Shown in pieces: positions 1 through 6,816 of a DNA stretch of 6,816 nucleotides. Made by a program: the position numbers and the translations under genes. The notes under the pieces were generated by a model that saw nothing but the letters and a program-made list of their open reading frames with translations, was not told the DNA's origin and searched no databases. The DNA lies in assembly GCA_020328135.1 (NCBI GenBank), contig JAIXNA010000053.1, positions 1 through 6,816 of the forward strand. The letters are read 5' to 3'. The stretch is from Candidatus Endomicrobiellum dinenymphae (GTDB lineage Bacteria > Elusimicrobiota > Endomicrobiia > Endomicrobiales > Endomicrobiaceae). How positions within the stretch are numbered: the first letter of the stretch is position 1; each line of letters opens with the position of its first letter.

Positions 1-198
1 ATAAAGAGCTTTCGGCAAAAGGTCTTGACGTTTTGATTGATGATAGGAACGAAAGAGCGGGCATTAAATTTAAAGATGCGGATTTGATAGGTATTCTGTA
101 TGGAATACCTATCAAATCCGCATCTTTAAATTTAATGCCCGCTCTTTCGTTCCTATCATCAATCAAAACGTCAAGACCTTTTGCCGAAAGCTCTTTAT
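1..198. repeat. Perfect inverted repeat with 96-base arms at the left end, probably a fold-back chimera
   Basis: Bases 1-96 pair without mismatch with bases 103-198, leaving a 6-base loop at 97-102. The right arm and loop read on the minus strand as proS codons, in frame with the rest of the gene and matching the family sequence through the motif LIGIPYRI. The left arm is therefore a reversed copy of proS, not its continuation. It has no GC-rich stem with a T tract like a terminator, and it lies inside a coding sequence. A fold-back made during multiple-displacement amplification or assembly explains it best. A real hairpin chromosome end is much less likely, because it would leave proS without its anticodon-binding end. 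Confidence 0.95.
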
Positions 199-1669
199 AT
201 ATTTTGTCGGTTACCTCTTCAGTTTTTTCGTCGGCATAATTTACAGGTACAATCACAACTTCAAACGGAGCCATATTATCGGGCCATATTATGCCGTCAT
301 CATCGTGAGATTGTTCTATTGTCGCTGCGAGTATTCTTGTAACGCCTATCCCGTAACAGCCCATGACAATGAGATTTTCTTTACCGTTTGTGTCAAGATA
401 CGTAGCATTGAGCGATTTTGAATATTTTGTACCAAGTTTAAATATATGTCCTATTTCAATACCTCTTGAAAATTTTAATGTTTCTTTTTTACATCTAGGA
501 CATGTATCGCCTTCCATAACTTTTCTAACATCAGCAACTATATTTACCTTATAGTCCCTATTATAATTTACATTTCTTAAGTGATAATCTTTTTTGTTTG
601 CTCCGGTTATCGCGTTCGAGATTCCAATAACTGACAAATCTGCTACAATCTTCACATTTTTAAGGCCTGACGGACCGGCAAACCCTATAGGAGCATTCGT
701 AATGGAAGTAACAGTTTGCTCGTCAGCAAGGACAACTTCCGTTGCGCCAAGCAATGACTGCAGTTTTATTTCGTTAACTTCATGTTCGCCTCTTACTAAT
801 ACAACAACAGGTTTGCCATCAGCCGAGTAAATCATTGTTTTTATAAATTTACTTGGATACGAATTCAAAAACCTTGCAACATCTTCAACTGCGCCTACGT
901 TTGGGGTAAAGACTTCTTCCATTGGGAGAAAATCTTCTTGCAATTGTTCCATTTTTAAAGTTTCCGCTTTTTCGCCATTTGCGCCGTATCCGCAATTACA
1001 CCATGCTATCTCTTCTTCACCAGCATCTGCAAGAATCATAAATTCATGTGAAAAAGATCCTCCAATTGCGCCTGACGCCGCCTCAACAGCGCGAAAACTA
1101 AAGCCGCATCTTACGCACACATTTGTATAAGCATCAAACATTGTTTTATAATATTTTTCTAAATCTGCCTCATCTGTATGAAATGAATATGCATCTTTCA
1201 TTAAAAATTCTCTTGAACGCATTACGCCAAAACGGGGACGGATTTCATCTCTAAATTTAGCCCCGAATTGATATAACATTAAAGGAAGCTGCCTATAGGA
1301 CTTTATATCTTTTCTTACTAAATCCGTTACGACTTCCTCCGCAGTAGGCGCAAGACAAAACCCAGCGTCTTTTCTATCTTTCAATCTAAAAAGTTCTTTA
1401 CCGTAAACGCTCCATCTGCCCGTTTCAAGCCATAAATCTTTAGGGGAAATTAACGGAAGCATTATTTCTTGTCCGTTTGCAGCGTTCATTTCTTGCCTAA
1501 TAATATTTTCAATTTTCCTTAATGCCCTAAGGCCCAAAGGCAAAAATTCATAAAGACCGGAAGCAAGTTTGCGTACCATTCCTGATCTTATCATAAGCTT
1601 TGCAGAAACTATGTCCGCATCCGCAGGGGCTTCTCTTAATGTAGGAATTAATAATTTAGAAAAAAACAT
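92..1669 (-). CDS. proS: Prolyl-tRNA synthetase, bacterial type with editing insertion; 3' end missing
   Basis: ProRS attaches proline to tRNA(Pro) in the cytoplasm in an ATP-dependent reaction. The frame is uninterrupted for 526 codons from ATG 1669. It shows the motif 1 region (about residues 42-62), the PTAEEVVTD substrate loop (108-116), motif 2 with [10 protein letters not shown] (139-148) then [11 protein letters not shown] (153-163), and motif 3 GCYGIGVTR (437-445). The bacterial editing insertion lies at about 220-400, with FIKTMIY (275-281; K277 matches the lysine linked to Ala-tRNA(Pro) editing) and VRGEHEVNE (292-300). Cysteine pairs occur at 185/188, 224/226 and 390/393. The anticodon-binding domain starts near 466 and breaks off after GIPYRI (521-526). 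The E. coli enzyme has 572 residues, so about 45 are missing. In-frame codons continue to base 1 but translate the reversed copy. An AGAGG ribosome site lies 5 bases before the ATG. The gene starts 45 bases after greA and is probably co-transcribed with it. Confidence 0.96.
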
Positions 1670-1714
1670 GAATACCTCTAACAATTCTTCTGGATACTAC
1701 GGTCGCTTTCCGCT

Positions 1715-2179
1715 TTATTTTACAATTTTTAATATTTTAAATTTTGACTTACCGGCAGGAAGCTCTACCTCAACAGTCTCCCCTGCTTTATGCCCCAATA
1801 AACCCTGAACAAGCGGCGACTGCACGGATATTCTATTTGCAGAAGGGTCGGCTTCTTCCAAATCTACAATTGTGTATTCGTACTTATCCCCATCTTCATC
1901 CTGCAAATTTACGGTAACGCCTATAAATACTTTGTCAGGATCAATATTTTGTTCTTCAATAATTTTTGCGCGAGATATTTTTGAATCAAGCTCCATAATT
2001 CTACGCATAAGGTTAGTGAGTGTTTCTTTTGCGGCATGATATTCCGCATTTTCCCTCAAATCTCCATGTTCTCTTGCTCTTGAAATTTCTTCTTGAATTA
2101 GAGGTTTTCTTTTTTGAAGCGTTTCCAATTCTTTGATAAGCTTTTCCCTACCGTCTCTTGTTAAATAAATTTCTGCCAT
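1715..2179 (-). CDS. greA: Transcription elongation factor GreA
   Basis: GreA enters the secondary channel of RNA polymerase and stimulates cleavage of the backtracked transcript, rescuing stalled complexes. The product has 154 residues, close to the 158 of E. coli GreA, so it is complete. Residues 1-75 form the charged N-terminal coiled coil. The tip carries the family signature GDLRENAEYHAAKE (39-52), with acidic residues D40 and E43 matching D41 and E44 of the E. coli protein, which hold the catalytic magnesium. Residues from about 82 to 154 form the FKBP-like C-terminal domain, with the typical SPLVQGLLGHKAGE stretch (121-134). These features favour GreA over GreB. The start is supported by an AGGAG ribosome site 6 bases upstream, next to the ispG stop. 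The 12-base gap to ispG and the 45-base gap to proS suggest co-transcription. Confidence 0.97.
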   Translation of the reverse strand: MAEIYLTRDGREKLIKELETLQKRKPLIQEEISRAREHGDLRENAEYHAAKETLTNLMRRIMELDSKISRAKIIEEQNIDPDKVFIGVTVNLQDEDGDKYEYTIVDLEEADPSANRISVQSPLVQGLLGHKAGETVEVELPAGKSKFKILKIVK

Positions 2180-2180
2180 T

Positions 2181-2194
2181 TTTTGCTCCTATTA
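2181..2194 (-). promoter_or_regulatory. Ribosome binding site of greA adjoining the ispG stop codon
   Basis: On the minus strand the ispG stop TAA is followed at once by TAGGAGC, then five A residues and the greA ATG. The AGGAG core is the clearest Shine-Dalgarno match in the window. Its closeness to the ispG stop suggests that ribosomes finishing ispG could pass on to greA, supporting an operon. Confidence 0.75.
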
Positions 2195-3274
2195 ACCACG
2201 ATAACTTTTTATCATAGAAACAATTTTTTGAACCCATTTATCAGGCTTAACCTTTCCTATAATTTCGCCGTTTTTAAACAGTATTCCGGTATTTTTTCCA
2301 CCGGCTATTCCAAAATCTGCGTCTTTAGCTTCTCCTGGACCGTTCACAATACAACCCATCATAGCTATTTTTATAGGTTTGGAAAGTTTCTTTAAATTTT
2401 TCATTGCAGAAGTTTTCTTTTCTATCTCTGAAACTATTTTTATTAAATCAATCTGGCATCTTGAACATGTCGGACACGAAACTATTTCCAACCCGGAATT
2501 ACGAAGCCCCATAGACTGCAGAAGAAAATACGCCATTTTAACTTCTTCTACAGGATCTGCTGTAAGAGAAACCCTCAAAGTATCGCCGATGCCATCATAA
2601 AGCATTATCCCAAGACCAGCCGCAGATTTTATTGTTCCGCTAAATATAGATCCCGCTTCCGTTATCCCTAAATGCAAGGGATAATTCCTTTTTGTGGCAA
2701 AAAATTTATACGCCTGTACTGTTGTGTCAATACTTGAAGCTTTTAAAGAAACGATTATATCTTTAAAATTATGTTTTTCTAAAATTTTTACATGATCCAT
2801 CGCCGCATTTGCAAGAGCCTTTGCGCGCGATACATTATCAGTAAAATTATGAATTTCTTTTAAAGAACCTGCGTTAACGCCAATCCTTATAGACATATGA
2901 GCTTTTTTTGCTTCTTTTACCAAAATTTCAATTTTATCTTTTGAGCCGATATTGCCCGGATTAATTCTTAGTTTATCTATACCTTGTTTTATTGCTTCGA
3001 GAGCTATTTTGTAATCAAAATGAATATCTGCCACCAACGGTATTTTGATATTCTTTTTTATTTTACCGACATTATAAGCTGACTCCATATCAGGAAGAGA
3101 AATGCGGACAATTTCACAGCCCGCTTCTTCGAGCTGTTTTATCTGCTTTAGTGTGGCTTTCCAATCCCTCGAATTTGTATTTGTCATGGACTGAATTACA
3201 ACAGGAGAACCTCCCCCTATCGTAACGTTTCCGATATTTACTTTTCTTGTCTGCGTTCTCTTATAAAATTTCAT
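2192..3274 (-). CDS. ispG: 4-hydroxy-3-methylbut-2-en-1-yl diphosphate synthase IspG (GcpE)
   Basis: IspG catalyses the penultimate step of the MEP isoprenoid pathway, reducing methylerythritol cyclodiphosphate to HMBPP with a [4Fe-4S] cluster. The 360 residues match the compact bacterial form (E. coli 372). The N-terminal TIM-barrel part starts with the conserved RTQTRKVNIGNVTIGG (6-21) and PVVIQSMTNT (24-33), and contains VADIHFDY (81-88) and LRINPGNIG (102-110). The C-terminal part holds the cluster ligands C267 and C270 in SCPTCSRC, C308 in MGCIVNGPGEA, and E315, matching the three Cys and one Glu of the family. FGIAGGKNTG follows at 321-330. There is no extra domain of the plant/Chlamydia type. 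The ATG at 3274 gives the usual N-terminus, but I see no clear Shine-Dalgarno sequence before it, unlike the other genes here. It is the first gene of the probable ispG-greA-proS operon. Confidence 0.97.
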   Translation of the reverse strand: MKFYKRTQTRKVNIGNVTIGGGSPVVIQSMTNTNSRDWKATLKQIKQLEEAGCEIVRISLPDMESAYNVGKIKKNIKIPLVADIHFDYKIALEAIKQGIDKLRINPGNIGSKDKIEILVKEAKKAHMSIRIGVNAGSLKEIHNFTDNVSRAKALANAAMDHVKILEKHNFKDIIVSLKASSIDTTVQAYKFFATKRNYPLHLGITEAGSIFSGTIKSAAGLGIMLYDGIGDTLRVSLTADPVEEVKMAYFLLQSMGLRNSGLEIVSCPTCSRCQIDLIKIVSEIEKKTSAMKNLKKLSKPIKIAMMGCIVNGPGEAKDADFGIAGGKNTGILFKNGEIIGKVKPDKWVQKIVSMIKSYRG

Positions 3275-3384
3275 AATTAATTAAACTAAAATTCGACTTG
3301 CAAGTAAAATTATTTCTTGTCTTTTATTGTATAAGTTTCAATTCTTTTATTTCTATAGATTTAGATGCAAAACAAATGAATGTC
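3275..3384 (-). other. Intergenic region between res and ispG, probably holding the ispG promoter
   Basis: These 110 very AT-rich bases are the only sizeable intergenic gap. Read on the minus strand they contain TATACAAT (3333-3326), which resembles a -10 element and would give a leader of roughly 45 bases. I find no good -35 element at the right distance, so the promoter is a weak inference. A 10-base palindrome, ACTTGCAAGT, lies at 3296-3305. No GC-rich hairpin followed by T residues is visible after res, so an intrinsic terminator is not evident and read-through from the restriction genes into ispG is possible. Confidence 0.35.
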
Positions 3385-5655
3385 TTAATTAACAATTGCG
3401 CTGAGATTTAAATCCGAAATTGTTTTAAGCAAATTTTCGACAGTAAGAGCGTTTAGGTTTTTGTTAATCTTGTTTTTATCATAAAAGGTCTCATGTGTAA
3501 TACTGTCATTATTAACTTGCCAAACACTTATCGACAGCGGTTCTTCAAATAAGCTTTTTTGTCCTTGCTTCTCAAAATAATTAGCATACGCGACTTTAAG
3601 CTGTTTAGTTTTATCGAGATTAATATCGTTTTTGTCTTTTACTTCTATGTATAAGCAAGCGCCGCAATCAAATTTAACAACAAAATCAAAGAAACTTCGA
3701 CGGACAGACTTATCATCATCTAAATACTCGCCGCTTATATTTGATGAAGTCAAATTTTTTGCCCAAATCCTTACTTTTTCGTTTCCTTCGGCAAAGTCGT
3801 ATAACTTATTGAATACAACTTTTTCAGGTTTGCTGTCTAACGGCTGTCGGTTCTTTTCGCCGTTTGTAATATCAAATAAATAATTTGATTTTGGGGCTCG
3901 TTCAGTTATTGGATCGCCGTCGTAAATTTCACTATAACTTTTTGGGTCATAAGGCAAAAAATCAACTTTATATATCGGCTTAAATTGCTTGTGTTTATTT
4001 ATAACGGCTATTAATTCTGTCTTATATTTTTCAAATAAAACTATGTAGAAGTATTCAGGCAATGCGTTATAGGAATTATCGCAAATTTTTTCATTTTTAA
4101 TGTTTTGCTTATAAAAGTCGTCCGACACTTTATTTATTTTGTCGTATATAAACTTATTGTCGTTAACGAGTCGCTTGTATTCTTTCAAAAATATAAACGG
4201 GTTGCTAATGCCCGAATAAACCTCGTTACCGTTAACGGAATATCTAACTTTTTTGTAAATAAGTTCATTGCCTTTCTTAACAAACGTCTTGTTTAGTTGT
4301 TGCAATATGTTGTTTTTATTTGTAGTTAAATAATCGCTAATCGCCGCGTTTAACTTCGCTGTTGCTTGCGCCTTTGTTATTTCTTTCTTATTTGCAATAG
4401 TAATTGCCGCAAAAAACTCGCTCTTAAACTTTTCTTTAACATCATAATTATAAACCTTGATATCTTTATCTAACTCTGTTGCGTTAGAGTAAATATAATA
4501 CTTATCGGTAATCTCGTTTTTTTCTAAATTAGGGTAAGAGTTTCTTTTTATTCTGCCAATTGTTTGCGCGTTTAAAGAACTACTGCACACATCGCGAAGT
4601 TGAACCAACATACAAGCCCTCGGAATATCCCATCCTGTTGAAGGTCCTATTTTAAAAATCACAATGTCAATCTCGCTATTTGGTTCTGTAATCTCATCTA
4701 AAGTAAAATTGTCTTTGTAAACCCTATTACTATCTTTATCTGTATTTCCAAAATACTGCGCCCATGCTAATCCATTGTTGCAAAGCTCTGTCTTTATCGC
4801 TTCTAAACTGCTTAAAAAAAATTTCTTTTTCTCTTTGTTAGTAGGCTCATTATCCACTTGCAATAACATACAAGGGCGAAGCGGCAAGCCTAATGTTTTA
4901 TACTCCGATTGTATTTTCTTAAAATTTTCAATAGCATCTTTCAATATTTCGCTGTCTTCTATATCGTATTTAAGAAGCAATTTCGGCGTGGTTTTAAGTA
5001 GAAACTTATTGTCGTTTTTACTGGGGTTGTTTAAATCGCTTTCTCTTAGAATTACCTTCCTCGCGCTCGTATCCTTATAATCAGGCGTGGCTGTCATTTT
5101 TAGTACAAATTTTGCCGCCCCCTGCATAAGGCTTTCAAACTTCTTTGTTTCGTCGTCATCGCTTTTCTTTCCTCCGATATGGGACTCATCGCGTATATAT
5201 ACTAATGCAAATCCTTTATCTGTCGCAGATAATATAAAATCGTTTATAATACCCCTTTCAGAAAATATCCTGCCCTTTCCAAAAGACGCTTTGCCAAATA
5301 TATAAACTTTGTTTTGCGCAGGTATAATCTTAGGCGTTCCTTCTATTTTATCGCCTTTGGCGGATGACGGAGATTGGATATATTCCGCTTCAAATTTGCC
5401 GTATGGCAAGTCCGACTTATATTTGTTCAATTTCTTTTCAAAAAATTCAGGCAGAGATGAAGATGAAGGCGTTGCTACCACAAATATAAACTTTTCCGTT
5501 GTTTCTTTCTCTATAAGCGCGGAAATAATGAAACTTGCCATTAAAGTTTTTCCGCTTCCCGTGGGGGCTTTAAAATCAACTTTAACGGGTTTGTCTTTGT
5601 CGTATAAATCTAAAATTTGCTCGCAAGTTTGCCGTTGAAGGAGTGTTAATTGCAT
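3385..5655 (-). CDS. res: Type III restriction enzyme Res subunit (SF2 helicase plus PD-(D/E)XK nuclease)
   Basis: The 756-residue product has superfamily 2 helicase motifs in order: a Q-rich start, Walker A APTGSGKT (30-37), motif Ia-like FVVATPSS (58-65), Walker B DESH (156-159), motif III TATP (188-191), GWD (341-343, motif V region) and motif VI QTIGRIKR (364-371). The C-terminal region has a PD-(D/E)XK-like core: D657 in FFDFVV, then E671 and K673 in YIEVKDK. This is the layout of Res, which uses ATP to travel along DNA and cuts when bound to Mod. It is shorter than EcoP1I/EcoP15I Res (about 970 residues), and its Walker B reads DESH where DEPH is usual, so it is a compact or divergent member. 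Translation starts at ATG 5655, overlapping the mod stop by one base (TAATG), with the purine-rich site AGAGGAAG upstream. The frame is intact. The activity is inferred. Confidence 0.85.
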   Translation of the reverse strand: MQLTLLQRQTCEQILDLYDKDKPVKVDFKAPTGSGKTLMASFIISALIEKETTEKFIFVVATPSSSSLPEFFEKKLNKYKSDLPYGKFEAEYIQSPSSAKGDKIEGTPKIIPAQNKVYIFGKASFGKGRIFSERGIINDFILSATDKGFALVYIRDESHIGGKKSDDDETKKFESLMQGAAKFVLKMTATPDYKDTSARKVILRESDLNNPSKNDNKFLLKTTPKLLLKYDIEDSEILKDAIENFKKIQSEYKTLGLPLRPCMLLQVDNEPTNKEKKKFFLSSLEAIKTELCNNGLAWAQYFGNTDKDSNRVYKDNFTLDEITEPNSEIDIVIFKIGPSTGWDIPRACMLVQLRDVCSSSLNAQTIGRIKRNSYPNLEKNEITDKYYIYSNATELDKDIKVYNYDVKEKFKSEFFAAITIANKKEITKAQATAKLNAAISDYLTTNKNNILQQLNKTFVKKGNELIYKKVRYSVNGNEVYSGISNPFIFLKEYKRLVNDNKFIYDKINKVSDDFYKQNIKNEKICDNSYNALPEYFYIVLFEKYKTELIAVINKHKQFKPIYKVDFLPYDPKSYSEIYDGDPITERAPKSNYLFDITNGEKNRQPLDSKPEKVVFNKLYDFAEGNEKVRIWAKNLTSSNISGEYLDDDKSVRRSFFDFVVKFDCGACLYIEVKDKNDINLDKTKQLKVAYANYFEKQGQKSLFEEPLSISVWQVNNDSITHETFYDKNKINKNLNALTVENLLKTISDLNLSAIVN

Positions 5656-5675
5656 TACTTAACTTCCTCTTTCTT
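5653..5675 (-). promoter_or_regulatory. Translational coupling site between mod and res (TAATG overlap)
   Basis: The mod stop TAA (5657-5655) and res start ATG (5655-5653) share one A. A purine-rich AGAGGAAG lies about eight bases before the ATG, inside the end of mod. Such overlaps usually let a terminating ribosome restart on the next gene, which would tie the amount of nuclease subunit to that of the modification subunit. Confidence 0.8.
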
Positions 5676-6791
5676 ATACGGGTTTAGTGCAGAAAGTTCG
5701 TTGTAAATGTCAAACTCGCCAACTTGTTTATACGCAGGGTTAAGTTTCTTAAACTCTATTAATGCCTTGTCTGTCAATTTTTCCGCTTTGTCTAAATCTT
5801 GTAAGGTTAAGGGATAATTCTTTATCTCAAACACGCGGGCTTGATTATTTATTAAACTCTTTTTGTTCTTGCTGTACCCCCATTTTATTTCTTCGCCTTT
5901 ACTACCTTTGCCGTTGATTACTCTGTATAAGCGCTCCCGCGTGATATTTAAGGCAATATTGTTTTCGTTGTTTGTAACAAGAATACATTTGCGGTTTCCG
6001 CCGTCCTCTTCATTTAATTCCATTACCGCTTGCCCTGTTGTGCCGCTACCGGCGAAAAAATCAAGGATTATAGAATCTTTAGAAGTAGCTATTTCTGCAA
6101 TTTTTTTGATTAAGACAGAGGGTTTAACGTATTCAAAACATCCTTCCCATAATATATTGTCTATTTCTTTTTTTGCATTATCGTTTGAATAAATATTTTC
6201 TGAAAACTCTAATGTGGATAATGCTTTTGTTCTTCGTTTCAAAACAACTTTATAACAGTTGTTTATTTTGGCGATAGCTGCATTTTGATATGTTTTTGTA
6301 TAAATACGCGGTCTATCGCCGCTGTTTTTAATTTCTATAAAACCATTTTCTAGTCCAAATTTAACTAAATCTTTGCTCCAACGCCACACCCAATCGTGCG
6401 CGTTGCGCTTTCCTAAATGCCTTAATTTTTGTTGTTCTTTATTTCCACCTGGAATAAATAATTCACCTTTGATGTTTAACTCATAATCCATTGTCTTGCT
6501 ATATTGCAAAGAAGAATAATCAAGGGTTTGCGCTAATTTGTAAAAACCTCTGTCGTCAAAATACTCGTCAGAATTACAAAAACCAGCGTCATTATGCGCA
6601 ACAGAATTAAAAATATCATTATTATCTTTATTTTTACAATATCCCATAATGAAATCGTGATTTTTTGCAAATGCTTTTGAAGATTTTCCGCCTTTTTTAG
6701 TCACTCTTGGAAATCCGCAAACAAAATTCTCTTCCCCAAAAACTTCATCGCACAGCGCTTTCAAATATGCCTGCTCCCTATCGTCTATGCT
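5655..6791 (-). CDS. mod: Type III DNA methyltransferase Mod subunit; N-terminal part missing
   Basis: Mod methylates adenine at N6 in an asymmetric site and gives the restriction complex its specificity. About 378 residues are visible, numbered here from the TTG at 6764. The C-terminal half has KPSVLIKKIAEIATSKD (214-230), the SAM-binding motif ILDFFAGSGTT (233-243), then GQAVMELNEEDGGNRK (244-259) and ILVTNNE (261-267), all typical of beta-class N6-adenine Mod proteins. Upstream of the TTG the frame stays open and encodes SIDDREQAYLKALCDEVFG, a conserved internal Mod segment. The TTG is thus not the start. The catalytic DPPY motif, expected before this segment in beta-class enzymes, lies outside the window; perhaps 150-200 residues are missing. 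The central region, roughly 20-200, would hold the target-recognition domain and shows no match I can assign. Codons above 6794 belong to the reversed copy. Confidence 0.88.
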   Translation of the reverse strand, partial: SIDDREQAYLKALCDEVFGEENFVCGFPRVTKKGGKSSKAFAKNHDFIMGYCKNKDNNDIFNSVAHNDAGFCNSDEYFDDRGFYKLAQTLDYSSLQYSKTMDYELNIKGELFIPGGNKEQQKLRHLGKRNAHDWVWRWSKDLVKFGLENGFIEIKNSGDRPRIYTKTYQNAAIAKINNCYKVVLKRRTKALSTLEFSENIYSNDNAKKEIDNILWEGCFEYVKPSVLIKKIAEIATSKDSIILDFFAGSGTTGQAVMELNEEDGGNRKCILVTNNENNIALNITRERLYRVINGKGSKGEEIKWGYSKNKKSLINNQARVFEIKNYPLTLQDLDKAEKLTDKALIEFKKLNPAYKQVGEFDIYNELSALNPYKKEEVK

Positions 6792-6816
6792 GATAGGGAG
6801 CAGGCATATTTGAAAG
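6758..6816. repeat. Perfect inverted repeat with 25-base arms at the right end, probably a fold-back chimera
   Basis: Bases 6758-6782 pair without mismatch with 6792-6816 around a 9-base loop (6783-6791). On the minus strand the inner arm and loop read SIDDREQAYLK, a conserved Mod sequence in frame with the gene below. The outer arm reads unrelated residues, as expected of a reversed copy. The fold cuts mod in the middle of a conserved block, in the same way that the left repeat cuts proS. It may extend further beyond the window. Confidence 0.93.

Noticed and set aside
1..198. Left palindrome as a hairpin telomere of a linear plasmid or phage
   Set aside because: It truncates an essential housekeeping gene and does not resemble the right end, so an artefact is the simpler explanation.
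33..239. Plus-strand open frame of 68 codons in the left palindrome
   Set aside because: Its first part repeats the proS protein sequence ([13 protein letters not shown]) because it lies in the reversed arm; the rest is antisense to proS. It is a product of the fold-back, not a gene.
363..830. Plus-strand open frames opposite proS
   Set aside because: The minus strand here reads as continuous ProRS with its editing insertion; the plus-strand frames carry no recognisable domain.
3296..3305. Ten-base palindrome ACTTGCAAGT as an operator before ispG
   Set aside because: A single short palindrome in AT-rich DNA is not enough to name a regulator, and no second copy was found nearby.
4814..4821. 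Run of eight A (T on the coding strand) in res as a phase-variation tract
   Set aside because: The run encodes part of KKFF in frame, is common in AT-rich DNA, and is short for a proven slippage switch. No longer tract or tandem repeat is seen in res or the visible part of mod.
3632..5638. Several plus-strand open frames of 60-110 codons opposite res
   Set aside because: They are antisense shadows of a well-supported gene with recognisable domains, and none shows a known motif.
6762..6764. TTG as the start codon of mod
   Set aside because: The frame stays open upstream and encodes conserved Mod residues (SIDDREQAY), and the essential DPPY region is still missing. The true start lies outside the window.
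6758..6816. Right-end hairpin as a rho-independent terminator or attachment site
   Set aside because: It lies inside the mod coding sequence, has no T tract, and its outer arm exactly mirrors codons of mod, as a chimera would.

Overview
This AT-rich window carries five protein genes, all on the minus strand, so transcription runs from high to low coordinates. They form two modules. A type III restriction-modification pair comes first: mod (5655-6791, 5' end missing) followed by res (3385-5655). A housekeeping run follows: ispG (2192-3274), greA (1715-2179) and proS (92-1669, 3' end missing). I see no RNA gene, CRISPR array, insertion sequence or transposase. The sense strand is densely packed; the longest non-coding stretch is 110 bases, between res and ispG.

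Both ends of the window are inverted repeats. Bases 1-96 are the perfect reverse complement of 103-198, around a 6-base loop. Bases 6792-6816 are the perfect reverse complement of 6758-6782, around a 9-base loop. Each fold lies inside a conserved coding sequence (proS on the left, mod on the right), and the loop still reads as the expected protein. The simplest reading is that both ends are fold-back chimeras from DNA amplification or assembly, which cut off the last ~45 codons of proS and the N-terminal part of mod. Genuine sequence probably runs from about 92-97 to about 6791-6794.

The mod stop and res start share one base (TAATG), as expected of a co-transcribed two-subunit restriction enzyme. 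Mod would methylate an asymmetric site and guide the complex; Res supplies the ATP-driven helicase/translocase motor and the PD-(D/E)XK nuclease. IspG (isoprenoid precursor synthesis), GreA (transcript-cleavage factor) and ProRS (prolyl-tRNA charging) are separated by only 12 and 45 bases and probably form an operon reading into proS. ispG and proS are often neighbours in bacteria, commonly with dxr and rseP upstream. Here greA sits between them and a restriction cassette lies upstream.

The organism is a bacterium using the MEP isoprenoid pathway. The low GC, the restriction cassette and the amplification-like fold-backs would suit an uncultured, host-associated lineage such as Elusimicrobiota/Endomicrobium. 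That is a guess from general knowledge, not shown by the sequence. I found no convincing novel system; the most notable features are the two fold-back ends and a compact, slightly atypical Res subunit.
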